NCBI RefSeq assembly: GCF_002067135.1
Contig: NZ_CP020105.1
Span: forward strand, 1,550,001-1,614,000
DNA length: 64,000 bases
Direction: 5' to 3'
Source of the DNA: Spirosoma rigui
GTDB taxonomy: Bacteria > Bacteroidota > Bacteroidia > Cytophagales > Spirosomataceae
How positions within the stretch are numbered: position 1 is the first letter of the stretch; the number at the start of each line of letters is the position of its first letter. Below are positions 17,279 through 25,370 of this stretch, piece after piece. Made by a program: the position numbers and the translations under genes. The notes under the pieces were generated by a model. That model ran no database searches, was not told the origin of the DNA, and worked only from the letters and a program-made list of their open reading frames with translations.

Positions 17279-17310
17279 GTAACCGAATGGGTAAGCGATC
17301 GTTCGGTTAC
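17279..17310. repeat. Inverted repeat in the yqeY leader
   Basis: GTAACCGAA (17279-17287) and TTCGGTTAC (17302-17310) form a 9-base perfect stem. It lies between the candidate -7 box and the yqeY start, so it would be in the 5' untranslated leader. Confidence 0.6.
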
Positions 17311-17329
17311 TGAACCTTCATTGTTTCAG

Positions 17330-17337
17330 CAAAGTTA
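17330..17337 (-). promoter_or_regulatory. Candidate -7 box for the yqeY operon
   Basis: On the minus strand the site reads TAACTTTG, a full TAnnTTTG match, about 80 bases upstream of the yqeY ATG. A TTG equivalent lies at 17363-17365 (plus-strand CAA), 25 bases away. Confidence 0.5.
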
Positions 17338-17435
17338 CGAATCTGTAAGTCGTAATTCGCTACAACCCGGTTTTCTGCTTTGTGCACCACAAGCAGGAGC
17401 GAGCCGGTCTTTCACCCTTTTTCTGCTTCGAACCC

Positions 17436-18155
17436 ATGACTCGCCTGTCTGTCAACATCAACAAAATAGCAACGATTCGTAATGCCCGCAACGGCAACAA
17501 CCCCGATCTGGTGAAGGTCGCCCTCGATTGCGAGCGCTTCGGCGCGCAGGGCATCACGGTACACCCCCGCCCCGATGAGCGCCATATCCGCTATCAGGAT
17601 GTGCTGGATCTGAGTCAGGTCGTTACCACCGAGTTCAATATTGAGGGCAACCCCGACGACCGTTTCATTGAACTCGTTAAGCGGGTGAAGCCCGCTCAGG
17701 TGACCCTCGTACCCGACGCGCCCGATGCGATTACGTCCAACGCGGGTTGGGACACCATTACCCACGCGGATCATTTGCGAAATCTGGTCAATACCTTCAA
17801 AGCCGATGGTATCCGGGTCTCGATTTTCGTCGACGCCGACGAGCGCATGGTGGAAGGGGCCAAGGCGGTGGGCACCGACCGGATCGAACTGTATACCGAG
17901 CCGTATGCGGCTCACTATGCAGAAAATCGGGAAGCCGCCGTAGCGCCGTTTGTACAGGCAGCTTTGAAAGCGCAGGAACTGGGTCTGGGTCTGAACGCAG
18001 GGCATGACCTGAGTCTCGACAATCTGCGATTTTTCAACGAAAACGTGCCGGGTCTGGAGGAAGTCTCCATCGGGCACGCCCTCATCTGCGATGCGCTGTA
18101 CCTGGGTCTGGAAAATACCATCCAGTTGTATCTGAGGGAGTTAGCGCAGAGTTGA
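17436..18155 (+). CDS. pdxJ: Pyridoxine 5'-phosphate synthase
   Basis: The ATG at 17436 begins the conserved [18 protein letters not shown] start of PdxJ and gives 239 residues, the usual length. [17 protein letters not shown] and FNIEGNP are family hallmarks, as are [18 protein letters not shown] and the C-terminal [13 protein letters not shown] and SIGHALI. The enzyme condenses 1-deoxyxylulose 5-phosphate with 3-amino-2-oxopropyl phosphate in cytoplasmic vitamin B6 synthesis. It is divergent from the yqeY operon. Confidence 0.96.
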   Translation: MTRLSVNINKIATIRNARNGNNPDLVKVALDCERFGAQGITVHPRPDERHIRYQDVLDLSQVVTTEFNIEGNPDDRFIELVKRVKPAQVTLVPDAPDAITSNAGWDTITHADHLRNLVNTFKADGIRVSIFVDADERMVEGAKAVGTDRIELYTEPYAAHYAENREAAVAPFVQAALKAQELGLGLNAGHDLSLDNLRFFNENVPGLEEVSIGHALICDALYLGLENTIQLYLRELAQS

Positions 18156-18279
18156 TACAGGGTATGATCAGGTTAAGGCGTGTACCACCTTTGGCAGGGA
18201 TGGAACAATGCATCGTTAATCACTTTCAGGTAAGATATTTACAACGCCAAAGCAGCCAGTACCCTTCCCAGCCCGTAGC

Positions 18280-19314
18280 ATGGTCAAGCAGTTATCCGTC
18301 GAGGAGTTTTTAGAGAAAGCGCAGTCGTTGCCCGTTGTCGACGTGCGGTCGCCGGGCGAGTATGACCATGCGCACATTCCCGGTGCCGTCAGTATCCCTC
18401 TGTTCGACAATGAAGAGCGGGCCCTGGTGGGCACTAAATACAAAAATGCCGGCAAAGACTCTGCCGTTCTGCTAGGACTCGATCTGGTGGGTCCCAAGCT
18501 GGCGGGCTTCGTCAAGCAATCGAAGAAGCTCAATCCACAAACTAAAGAGGTGCTGGTTCACTGCTGGCGGGGCGGCATGCGCAGCGGTTCCTTCGCCTGG
18601 CTGCTGGATACCGCCGGGCTAACGGCATCGACCCTCATCGGTGGTTACAAAGCATACCGGAATGCGGTACTATCGGCGTTTGCCGAACCGCGCAACCTGA
18701 TCATTTTGGGCGGCAAAACCGGTAGCGGTAAGACCGATATTCTGAAAGAGCTGACCCGGCAGGGCGAACAGGTTATTGATCTGGAAGGGCTGGCGCACCA
18801 CAAGGGCTCTACCTACGGGGCCATTGGTCAGTTACCACAGCCCGCTTCCGAACAGTTTGAGAATGCTATTTTCAAAGAGTGGCGAACATTGGACCCCGGC
18901 CGCCGGATCTGGCTCGAAGACGAAAGCCGAAATGTAGGTTCGTGCTTCATTCCCATGGCCCTCTGGCAGCAGATGCGGGCTGCGCCGGTAGCATTCCTCG
19001 ACGTACCCAAAGCCGTTCGGGTGCAGCGGCTGGTGACTGAATATACGGGTATTGACCATGGCCTGCTGGTCGAAGCCACGCAGCGGATCAGCAAGCGGCT
19101 GGGTGGTAAGGTAACTAAAGATGCGCTCGACGCACTTACCCGAAATGACTACGCTACCGTTGCCGATCTGACACTGGACTACTACGACAAAGCGTACCTG
19201 CATGGGTTGTCGCAGCGCAACCAGGACCGGGTTCATCCGCTCAATATTGAGGCCGATAGCCCGGCAGCCACCGCCCGCCGGCTTATTGACTGGGCCGGCA
19301 CTCAATTGCCGTAG
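18280..19314 (+). CDS. mnmH: tRNA 2-selenouridine synthase
   Basis: The 344-residue protein has an N-terminal rhodanese domain (VVDVRSPGEYDHAHIPGA) with the catalytic Cys in HCWRGGMRS near residue 91, then a P-loop domain with GGKTGSGKT near 150. This two-domain order is specific for MnmH/SelU, which geranylates and selenates 2-thiouridine at the tRNA wobble position. The usual selenophosphate donor gene selD is not in the window. It follows pdxJ after 124 bases and may have its own promoter. Confidence 0.93.
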   Translation: MVKQLSVEEFLEKAQSLPVVDVRSPGEYDHAHIPGAVSIPLFDNEERALVGTKYKNAGKDSAVLLGLDLVGPKLAGFVKQSKKLNPQTKEVLVHCWRGGMRSGSFAWLLDTAGLTASTLIGGYKAYRNAVLSAFAEPRNLIILGGKTGSGKTDILKELTRQGEQVIDLEGLAHHKGSTYGAIGQLPQPASEQFENAIFKEWRTLDPGRRIWLEDESRNVGSCFIPMALWQQMRAAPVAFLDVPKAVRVQRLVTEYTGIDHGLLVEATQRISKRLGGKVTKDALDALTRNDYATVADLTLDYYDKAYLHGLSQRNQDRVHPLNIEADSPAATARRLIDWAGTQLP

Positions 19315-19368
19315 CATGGCTGCTTATCCATTCGGGTAAAGCCAGGTGTACGGCCATTCGACAAAATT

Positions 19369-19950
19369 TTATTTTTTCTTCGTTGCGCTCATCCGACGGA
19401 TAATCTCCCGTTTGGGGAAGGCCAGCCGCCAAACGGCTAGTGGTGTTTTCTGCCCTGCGAAGCAGGTTTGGCAAATAACATTTTCGGTGGGTACGGCTGC
19501 GTTGTAGACGTAGAGCGTTTCGGTGATCTTTTGGATATTGGAAATCTGGGGCAGCTTCTGCTCGGCATTGTAGAGGTAGGCGTCCAGCACTTCCCGTTCC
19601 TTGGCGCTGAGCGACTTGTTGGCAACGTCGGCGCTGCTCAACAGGCTGATATCGATACCGTATCGTTCGGCAATGGCGTTGGTACGCGGCAGATTCTGCA
19701 ACTGGCATAGCTTAGCCTGCTCAGCCGGATTGGTCGTTTTTTCGAGCTGGGTCGTCAGTTCCTTCTGAATGACCGCTGTGATCTTTTCGCCGAAGTTGTC
19801 GACCGTTTCAACGAGGTCGGCGTTGGTGATTCGCTTGATTTTTTTGTCGGCCATTTCCTGTTTTAGCTCGTTAGTGTACTTCACCCGTTCGGGGTTGCAG
19901 GCGAAAAGAGTGAGTAACAGGAGGGAGGCAAACAGCTTGGAACGGTTCAT
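19369..19950 (-). CDS. Tll0287/DUF3365-like lipoprotein with altered heme motif
   Basis: The ATG at 19950 starts a lipoprotein signal (LLTLFAC, Cys at about residue 18); the longer frame has no signal peptide. The 193-residue product follows the order of DUF3365/Tll0287-like proteins: an AKLCQLQNLP segment, YGIDISLL, a helix before ETLYVYNAAVP, a Cys pair, and a final aromatic-basic segment (AVWRLAFPKREI). In that family the pair is normally a CxxCH heme site. Here it reads CQTCF, so the axial His is missing. The family call is from memory and moderate. Confidence 0.6.
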   Translation of the reverse strand: MNRSKLFASLLLLTLFACNPERVKYTNELKQEMADKKIKRITNADLVETVDNFGEKITAVIQKELTTQLEKTTNPAEQAKLCQLQNLPRTNAIAERYGIDISLLSSADVANKSLSAKEREVLDAYLYNAEQKLPQISNIQKITETLYVYNAAVPTENVICQTCFAGQKTPLAVWRLAFPKREIIRRMSATKKK

Positions 19951-20056
19951 AAACAGGAACTTAATACGGGTAGGTTGCGTCATTTGCTGAGAAAACGCAG
20001 GGGCGGGCGGCTTGGTTGCAACGAGATATAACAAAGCAGTACTGACCGGTTTTTTG

Positions 20057-20064
20057 TAATTTTG
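20057..20064 (+). promoter_or_regulatory. Candidate -7 box for prfA
   Basis: TAATTTTG fits TAnnTTTG and lies 56 bases before the prfA ATG. It sits in the 169-base spacer shared with the divergent lipoprotein gene. Confidence 0.4.
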
Positions 20065-20119
20065 CGTTTTATCGATTGTCTTACTCCATCCTTGATCAAG
20101 GATAGCAACATTATATAGT

Positions 20120-21193
20120 ATGCTCGACCAGTTAGAAGCCATTCGTGAGCGCTTCGACGAAGTAGCCCAGCAAATTGTTCAGCCGGAAGCTGTTTCGGAT
20201 CAGAAACGGTTCATGAAGCTGAGTAAAGAATATAAAGATCTGGAAAAGATCGTTGTCCAGTACCGGGCCTACCAGCAGCTGCTCGAAGAAATCGAGAACG
20301 CCAAGCAGGTTATTGCGACCGAGAAGGACGAAGACTTCCGCGAAATGGCCAAAGGCGAACTCGACGAGCTACTGCCCCGCCGGGATGCGCTCGAAGAAAC
20401 GCTGAAAGAAATGCTGATGCCCAAGGATCCGAATGACAGTAAAAACGTCATTCTGGAAGTGCGGGGCGGTACCGGTGGCGACGAAGCCGCTATTTTTGCC
20501 GGCGATATCTTTCGGATGTACCAGCGCTTCTGCGAAAAAATGGGCTGGAAAATGTCGCTCGTTGATTACACCGAAGGAACATCGGGTGGTTACAAGGAAA
20601 TTATCACCGAGATCGAGGGCGACGATGTGTATGGCAAACTCAAATTCGAGTCGGGTGTTCACCGGGTGCAGCGCGTACCGGCTACCGAAACCCAGGGTCG
20701 GATTCATACGTCAGCAGCCAGCGTAGCGGTGTTGCCCGAAGCGGAAGAAGTTGACGTCGAACTCAACATGAATGATATCCGTAAGGATACCTTTTGTTCA
20801 TCGGGTGCTGGTGGTCAGTCGGTAAACACCACCTACTCGGCCGTTCGCCTGACCCACATTCCTACTGGTCTGGTGGTACAATGTCAGGATGAACGTTCGC
20901 AGCTGAAAAACTTCGATAAGGCGCTCACCGTACTACGGTCGCGGCTGTACGAAATCGAATTACAGAAACACAATGACGCCATTGCGTCACAGCGCAAGAC
21001 GATGGTGGGAAGTGGCGACCGGTCTGACAAGATCCGGACGTACAATTATCCCCAAAGTCGCGTAACGGATCACCGTATTGGCATGACGGTTCATAACCTG
21101 TCGGCGGTGATGGACGGCGACATCGGTGATTTTATCGAGCAACTCCGCATTGCCGAAAACGCCGAGCGGCTGAAAGAAGGAGCGGCCGCCTAG
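20120..21193 (+). CDS. prfA: Peptide chain release factor 1
   Basis: The 357-residue protein has the full RF1 layout: an N-terminal helical domain, a PCRF domain with VRGGTGGDEAA, the codon-recognition PAT tripeptide in RVPATETQGRIHTSA, and the hydrolytic GGQ in SSGAGGQSVNTT. The PAT motif distinguishes RF1 (UAA/UAG) from RF2. It releases nascent chains on the ribosome. A strong terminator follows the gene, so it is monocistronic. Confidence 0.97.
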   Translation: MLDQLEAIRERFDEVAQQIVQPEAVSDQKRFMKLSKEYKDLEKIVVQYRAYQQLLEEIENAKQVIATEKDEDFREMAKGELDELLPRRDALEETLKEMLMPKDPNDSKNVILEVRGGTGGDEAAIFAGDIFRMYQRFCEKMGWKMSLVDYTEGTSGGYKEIITEIEGDDVYGKLKFESGVHRVQRVPATETQGRIHTSAASVAVLPEAEEVDVELNMNDIRKDTFCSSGAGGQSVNTTYSAVRLTHIPTGLVVQCQDERSQLKNFDKALTVLRSRLYEIELQKHNDAIASQRKTMVGSGDRSDKIRTYNYPQSRVTDHRIGMTVHNLSAVMDGDIGDFIEQLRIAENAERLKEGAAA

Positions 21194-21218
21194 TCTGTAC
21201 GAAATCCTAAGTAACGAA

Positions 21219-21261
21219 CAATCCCTCGGCTACCCGCAGCAGCCGGGGGATTGCTTTTTTT
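21219..21261 (+). terminator. Rho-independent terminator of prfA
   Basis: A 13-base stem (21219-21231 with 21241-21253, one G-U pair) is followed by a run of seven T from 21255. Confidence 0.9.
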
Positions 21262-21269
21262 CGTGGACA

Positions 21270-22298
21270 TTACACGCCTGCGCTAGTCCAGCCCTGCGCC
21301 CGAATGGGCGTTTGCTGACCAGCTTTGGTAGCTAAAACAACCTGGGTGGGGTCGGCGGTGAGGTAGCCGATGGCGGTAATCCGGGCATTGGTCGATAGTT
21401 TCTCGAACTCCTGCGGACGAACGGTGAACAGCAGTTCGTAATCTTCACCGCCGTTGAGGGCGGCCGTAACGGGACTGATTTTGAACTCGTCGGCGGCAAG
21501 GAGGGCTTGGTCGTCAAGCGGGATATTCTCGTCGAAAATAACCGCGCCCGTATTTGACTGCCGGCAGAGGTGCAGCAGTTCAGACGCTAAGCCGTCGGAG
21601 ATGTCGATCATGGCCGTAGGTCGGATGCCGAGGTCGCGCAGCTCGTGAACCATGTCGGTACGGGCATCGGGACGAAGTTGACGCTGTACCAGATAGGCAC
21701 GCTCCTCCGACAGATCAGGCTGCATATTCGGATCGGCCAGAAATACCTGCTTCTCGCGTTCCAGCAACTGCAAACCCAGGTAGGCCGCACCGAGGTCGCC
21801 CGTTACGCAGATCACGTCATTGACCTGAGCCGTATTCCGGTAAGTAATCAGGTCTTTGGGTACCTTGCCCAGTACCGACACCGAGATGATCAGTCCCGAT
21901 CGGGACGCGGTCGTATCACCCCCCACGAGATCGACGTTATAGGCTGCGCAGGCGGCCCGGATGCCTTCGTACAGTTCATCGACGGCTTCGACGGGAAAGC
22001 GGCTGCTGAGACCTACGCTCACGGTAATCTGCACGGGCAGGCCGTTCATAGCCGCAATATCCGACACGTTTACTGCTACCGCTTTGTAGCCAAGGTGTTT
22101 CAGCGGTACGTAAGTAAGGTCGAAGTGGATACCTTCAACGAGCATGTCGGTGGCTAGCAGGCCGTAATCAGAACCCCAGTCGAACACGGCGGCATCGTCA
22201 CCAATACCACGGATGGTTTCGGGGTGTACGGGGGCGGGTGTTGCCTGCCGAATCCGTTCGATCAGGCCAATTTCGCCAATAGTATTGAGGTCAGTCAT
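21270..22298 (-). CDS. thiL: Thiamine-monophosphate kinase
   Basis: The 342-residue protein matches ThiL: GEIGLIERI at the start, GIGDDAAVF, then TDMLVEGIHFDL, KAVAVNVSDIAAMNG, VGGDTTAS, and DISDGLASELLHLC. The repeated acidic motifs bind Mg and ATP in this AIR-synthase-like fold. It phosphorylates thiamine monophosphate to thiamine diphosphate, the last step of B1 synthesis. It is convergent with prfA. Confidence 0.96.
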   Translation of the reverse strand: MTDLNTIGEIGLIERIRQATPAPVHPETIRGIGDDAAVFDWGSDYGLLATDMLVEGIHFDLTYVPLKHLGYKAVAVNVSDIAAMNGLPVQITVSVGLSSRFPVEAVDELYEGIRAACAAYNVDLVGGDTTASRSGLIISVSVLGKVPKDLITYRNTAQVNDVICVTGDLGAAYLGLQLLEREKQVFLADPNMQPDLSEERAYLVQRQLRPDARTDMVHELRDLGIRPTAMIDISDGLASELLHLCRQSNTGAVIFDENIPLDDQALLAADEFKISPVTAALNGGEDYELLFTVRPQEFEKLSTNARITAIGYLTADPTQVVLATKAGQQTPIRAQGWTSAGV

Positions 22299-22370
22299 AA
22301 GCAGGTTGGTGAGCGGAGGAGTTAGGGAGTCGATCAGCTGGTAACCGGCTTACTAACTCCTCCACTGACA

Positions 22371-22405
22371 TAAAAAAGCCGTTCTGTTTGATTAACGGAA
22401 CGGCT
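22371..22405 (-). terminator. Rho-independent terminator of the small lipoprotein gene
   Basis: Arms AGCCGTTC (22377-22384) and GAACGGCT (22398-22405) extend through GTT/AAC. On the minus strand the stem is followed by six T. Confidence 0.88.
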
Positions 22406-22431
22406 CAAGAATGAAATTGGTTTGCGGAACG

Positions 22432-22881
22432 CTACGGGTTCGAGAGCGTATAGGTATTGGTTGTGTTTCCAGTTTTCAGGCTGGGCGTTGTCCGGGTTAT
22501 TTTCAGCTCCGAATCGGTTAGCGACACAATGGTAAATTCGATCGACCCATTCGTGGTACCGGACGGTACAGGGTTTAGGTTCGTCAGTAGAAGACGATTG
22601 TCGGAAGGAATTGAATACTGACCTGTAAAGGTATTGTTATCGAATTCCGTATAGGTGACCACGGGCGGCTTGCTCAGGTCGAGTTTGAATGAAGTGTAGT
22701 TGCGAACGTTGGCGGTAGCACCCCGGGTGTAGACCGTAGCGCTGTTTTCTTCGACGATTCGGGCGGTCCAGACTTTGGCGATACGTTCCGAAACGGGAGC
22801 TACTTTTTTCTTGCCGCAACCCGTCAGCAGGTTTATCAAGGCTACTACGGCAAAAAAGGCAATGAAAGAAGTCTTTCTCAT
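22432..22881 (-). CDS. Small lipoprotein of unknown function
   Basis: The ATG at 22881 starts a signal peptide with lipobox LLTGC (Cys at about residue 22) followed by GKKK. The mature part of about 125 residues is rich in Thr, Asn and Ser with alternating beta-strand character (FKLDLSKPPVVTYTEFDNN, SIEFTIVSLTDSELKITR). This looks like a lipocalin-like or single beta-sandwich domain of the kind common in Bacteroidota lipoproteins. I do not recognise a named family. It has its own terminator. Confidence 0.75.
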   Translation of the reverse strand: MRKTSFIAFFAVVALINLLTGCGKKKVAPVSERIAKVWTARIVEENSATVYTRGATANVRNYTSFKLDLSKPPVVTYTEFDNNTFTGQYSIPSDNRLLLTNLNPVPSGTTNGSIEFTIVSLTDSELKITRTTPSLKTGNTTNTYTLSNP

Positions 22882-22985
22882 AGTTAACTGTTGCATAGGA
22901 TCAGAAGTGGCTAAAGTTACGCTAAATTTGACATCACCTACAAAAACAGTACCCAATTATTCACTTCACCAACTTACCGGCCGGC

Positions 22986-23234
22986 ATGACGCCCGATACC
23001 TCTGTACTGCCTCCTTACACTCGTTCGCAGCTTGCCCTGCGTAATGGCAGCGATCGCGACGAGATCTGGTGCGCCTACCAATCGATCATTTATGACGTAT
23101 CGGCGTCGCGGCTGTGGCGAACGGGCAAGCACTACGAGCACTGGGCCGGGCAGGACTTGACGGCCGAACTGGCCGACGCTCCGCATGCCGACTGGGTGTT
23201 CGCCAAATTTCCGATGGTCGGACGGTTGGTGTGA
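22986..23234 (+). CDS. Small cytochrome b5-like heme/steroid-binding protein
   Basis: This 82-residue soluble protein fits the short stand-alone cytochrome b5-like family (COG4892). YTRSQLALRNG is followed by WCAYQSIIYDVSASRLWRTG, the usual IYDVS...W.G phrase, then HYEHWAGQDLTAELADAPH, which supplies His residues at the expected positions. There is no signal peptide or membrane segment. It starts 20 bases upstream of the sugar kinase gene and is probably co-transcribed with it. Confidence 0.75.
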   Translation: MTPDTSVLPPYTRSQLALRNGSDRDEIWCAYQSIIYDVSASRLWRTGKHYEHWAGQDLTAELADAPHADWVFAKFPMVGRLV

Positions 23235-23253
23235 ATGACTGAAATGAACGCTG

Positions 23254-24102
23254 ATGACTCAACTTATTGCCGATAGCGGCTCAACAAAAACCGACTGGCG
23301 CCTGGTCGGTGCCGGTTTAGTTCCTGTAGAGATTCATACCGACGGTATCAACCCGTATTACCAGACAACGGAACAAATCACCGATGTATTGCGGGCTCAG
23401 TTGCTGCCCGGCCTGAACGAAAGGCCCGTATCCGATGTGTTTTTCTACGGTGCGGGCTGCAGCGGCCCGGCTGTTAACGGCATCGTAGCCGATGCGTTGC
23501 GGGCAGTGCTGCCAGGTGTGCAGACGGTCGACGTGAACAGCGATATGCTCGGGGCTGCCCGGGCGGCTGCGGGTCGGGAGCCGGGGATCGTGTGTATTTT
23601 AGGGACGGGCTCCAACGCCTGCTGCTACGATGGCAACCAGATTACGCGGGGTATTCAGTCGCTGGGTTTCTGGCTGGGCGACGAGGGGAGTGGCGGGTAC
23701 CTGGGCAAAACTCTCGTGCGCGATTTTTTTCAGGAACGGCTCCCGGCCGATCTGCAGGCCACCTTTAAACAGCGGTATGTGCTGGACCGGGCAACGCTGC
23801 TCGATAATGCCTACCAGAAGCCGTATCCTAATCGCTATTTTGCTTCGTTCACGCCGTTTTTATCTGAAAACATCGACCATCCACACATCGTTGGGCTGGT
23901 AAAGGACGCCTTCAGTCTATTTCTGACGACTTATGTTCAGCGATTCCCTGAGGCCAGTACATGGCCGGTCCACTTTGTGGGGTCAGTGGCGCACTATTTC
24001 GCTGGTCTGTTGCAAGAGGCTGTTTTACAGGCCGGCTTGCTCATGGGTCATATCTTGAAAGCCCCTGCGGAACGGCTGGTTGAATTTCATAAAAGAGGGT
24101 GA
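23254..24102 (+). CDS. BadF/BadG-type ATPase, N-acetylglucosamine kinase-like
   Basis: The 282-residue protein starts with the ASKHA phosphate-1 motif (LIADSGSTKTDW) and has GTGSNACCYDG and GFWLGDEGSGGYLGK, as in eukaryote-type N-acetylglucosamine kinases and the BadF/BadG/BcrA/BcrD family. Its length and the absence of an iron-sulfur ligand set favour a sugar kinase over a benzoyl-CoA reductase activator. It likely phosphorylates an amino sugar in the cytoplasm. No peptidoglycan-recycling gene is adjacent. Confidence 0.85.
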   Translation: MTQLIADSGSTKTDWRLVGAGLVPVEIHTDGINPYYQTTEQITDVLRAQLLPGLNERPVSDVFFYGAGCSGPAVNGIVADALRAVLPGVQTVDVNSDMLGAARAAAGREPGIVCILGTGSNACCYDGNQITRGIQSLGFWLGDEGSGGYLGKTLVRDFFQERLPADLQATFKQRYVLDRATLLDNAYQKPYPNRYFASFTPFLSENIDHPHIVGLVKDAFSLFLTTYVQRFPEASTWPVHFVGSVAHYFAGLLQEAVLQAGLLMGHILKAPAERLVEFHKRG

Positions 24103-24119
24103 GTTTCACGCGTTGGCCG

Positions 24120-24127
24120 TACCTTTG
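24120..24127 (+). promoter_or_regulatory. Candidate -7 box for the 2Fe-2S reductase gene
   Basis: TACCTTTG fits TAnnTTTG, 51 bases before the ATG at 24178. No clear -33 element is seen. Confidence 0.4.
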
Positions 24128-24177
24128 TGGTCAAAGTATATATACCGAGGAGCGGAGCTAGAACACGCTAAGTACGA

Positions 24178-25251
24178 ATGGCAGCACGATATTTTTTGAA
24201 AGTAAAAGACGTAGTTCGGGAAACCCCCGACGCCGTAACGATAACCTTTTGGCACCCCATCAGCGAAGAGATCCGGTACCTACCGGGTCAGTTTCTTACC
24301 TTCCTGCTCAACATTAACGGACAGAAGGTGCGCCGGTCCTATTCCATGTCCTCGTCGCCCCACGTCGATGTGTCGCTGGCCGTATCCGTAAAGCGGGTAC
24401 CGGGCGGCCTGGCTTCGAACTATCTCTGCGATCAGATCCATTCCGGCGACATTATTGAAACGCTGGAACCGATGGGTACGTTTGTGCCGAAGCTGGAGCC
24501 CCAGAACCGCCGGACGCTGATCCTGATCGGTGCCGGCAGCGGTATTACCCCCTTGTTTTCGATGGCGAAATCAGCCCTGCACGTCGAGCCGGGGAGCCGG
24601 GTGTGGCTTATCTACGGCAACCGTAGTCAGGAATCGATTGTCTATAAAGCGCATCTGGACGCCATGGAGCAGGCTTATGGCCGGTCACGCTTTCAGGTCA
24701 CCCACGTATTGAGCCAGCCCTCGGCGGGTTGGTCGGGCCTCACCGGCCGGCTGAATCAGCATACCCTCACCCGCTTACTGGAGGACGTGCCCGCTGCCGA
24801 CCGGCAAAACGCGAGTGTTTACCTCTGCGGGCCCGATGGTATGATGGCCGAAGCCCGCTCGGCGCTGGCACTGGTTGGTGTTCCGGCAGATCGGGTACAC
24901 AAGGAAAGCTTCGTGAGTGCGCCCGTAGCGGCTGGCGATGTTATCGAAGAACCCATGGCCGACGATGACGATACCGGATCACCGGAAGTGACGGTCGTCT
25001 ATGAAGGCAGCGAGTACAAATTCGCCGTGGCTCCGCACCAGACGATTCTGGAAGCGGCTCTGGATTTAGACATTGACCTGCCTTATTCCTGCCAGGCGGG
25101 TATGTGTACGGCTTGTCTGGGCCGCTGCACATCGGGTACCGTAAAGCTGGACGAGGAAGACGGCCTGTCCGAATCCGAAATCAAAGCGGGCTATGTACTG
25201 ACCTGCGTAGCACACCCCGTCGGCCGCGACGTCGTAATTGAAATAGAATAG
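24178..25251 (+). CDS. Flavin/2Fe-2S oxidoreductase (PaaE/Hmp-like reductase)
   Basis: The 357-residue protein has an FAD-binding barrel (RRSYSMSSSP), an NAD-binding domain (LIGAGSGITPLFSM and LCGPDGMM) and a C-terminal plant-type 2Fe-2S ferredoxin domain with CQAGMCTACLGRC and a final Cys in LTCVAHP. This order is that of phenylacetyl-CoA epoxidase reductase PaaE and related electron-transfer subunits. No paa genes are nearby, so the partner oxygenase or desaturase is unknown. A TACCTTTG -7 box lies at 24120-24127. Confidence 0.9.
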   Translation: MAARYFLKVKDVVRETPDAVTITFWHPISEEIRYLPGQFLTFLLNINGQKVRRSYSMSSSPHVDVSLAVSVKRVPGGLASNYLCDQIHSGDIIETLEPMGTFVPKLEPQNRRTLILIGAGSGITPLFSMAKSALHVEPGSRVWLIYGNRSQESIVYKAHLDAMEQAYGRSRFQVTHVLSQPSAGWSGLTGRLNQHTLTRLLEDVPAADRQNASVYLCGPDGMMAEARSALALVGVPADRVHKESFVSAPVAAGDVIEEPMADDDDTGSPEVTVVYEGSEYKFAVAPHQTILEAALDLDIDLPYSCQAGMCTACLGRCTSGTVKLDEEDGLSESEIKAGYVLTCVAHPVGRDVVIEIE

Positions 25252-25292
25252 CTTTTCTCGGCCGAACAAAACGTTCGGTTCTGAACTGTAAT

Positions 25293-25364
25293 GCCGGACG
25301 TCCTGTCCGGCCGTGGAAACGAAAGGGCTACCTTATCTACCCACGGCCGGGCGGGACGTCCGGC
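25293..25364. repeat. 72-nt inverted repeat between convergent genes
   Basis: Arms 25293-25316 and 25341-25364 match over 24 bases with only two differences, both of which can be G-U pairs in the plus-strand RNA. Each arm carries GGACGTCC-like sub-palindromes. It lies between the reductase gene and the end of the convergent M56 gene, so it may terminate both or be a dispersed palindromic element. Confidence 0.8.
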
Positions 25365-25370
25365 GTTGTG

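Noticed and set aside
16726-17310. Mobile element remnants
   Set aside because: The repeated motif is short and limited to operon spacers. There is no transposase, terminal repeat or target duplication.
17412-18077. Minus-strand frame of 221 codons
   Set aside because: It is antisense to pdxJ and has no family signature.
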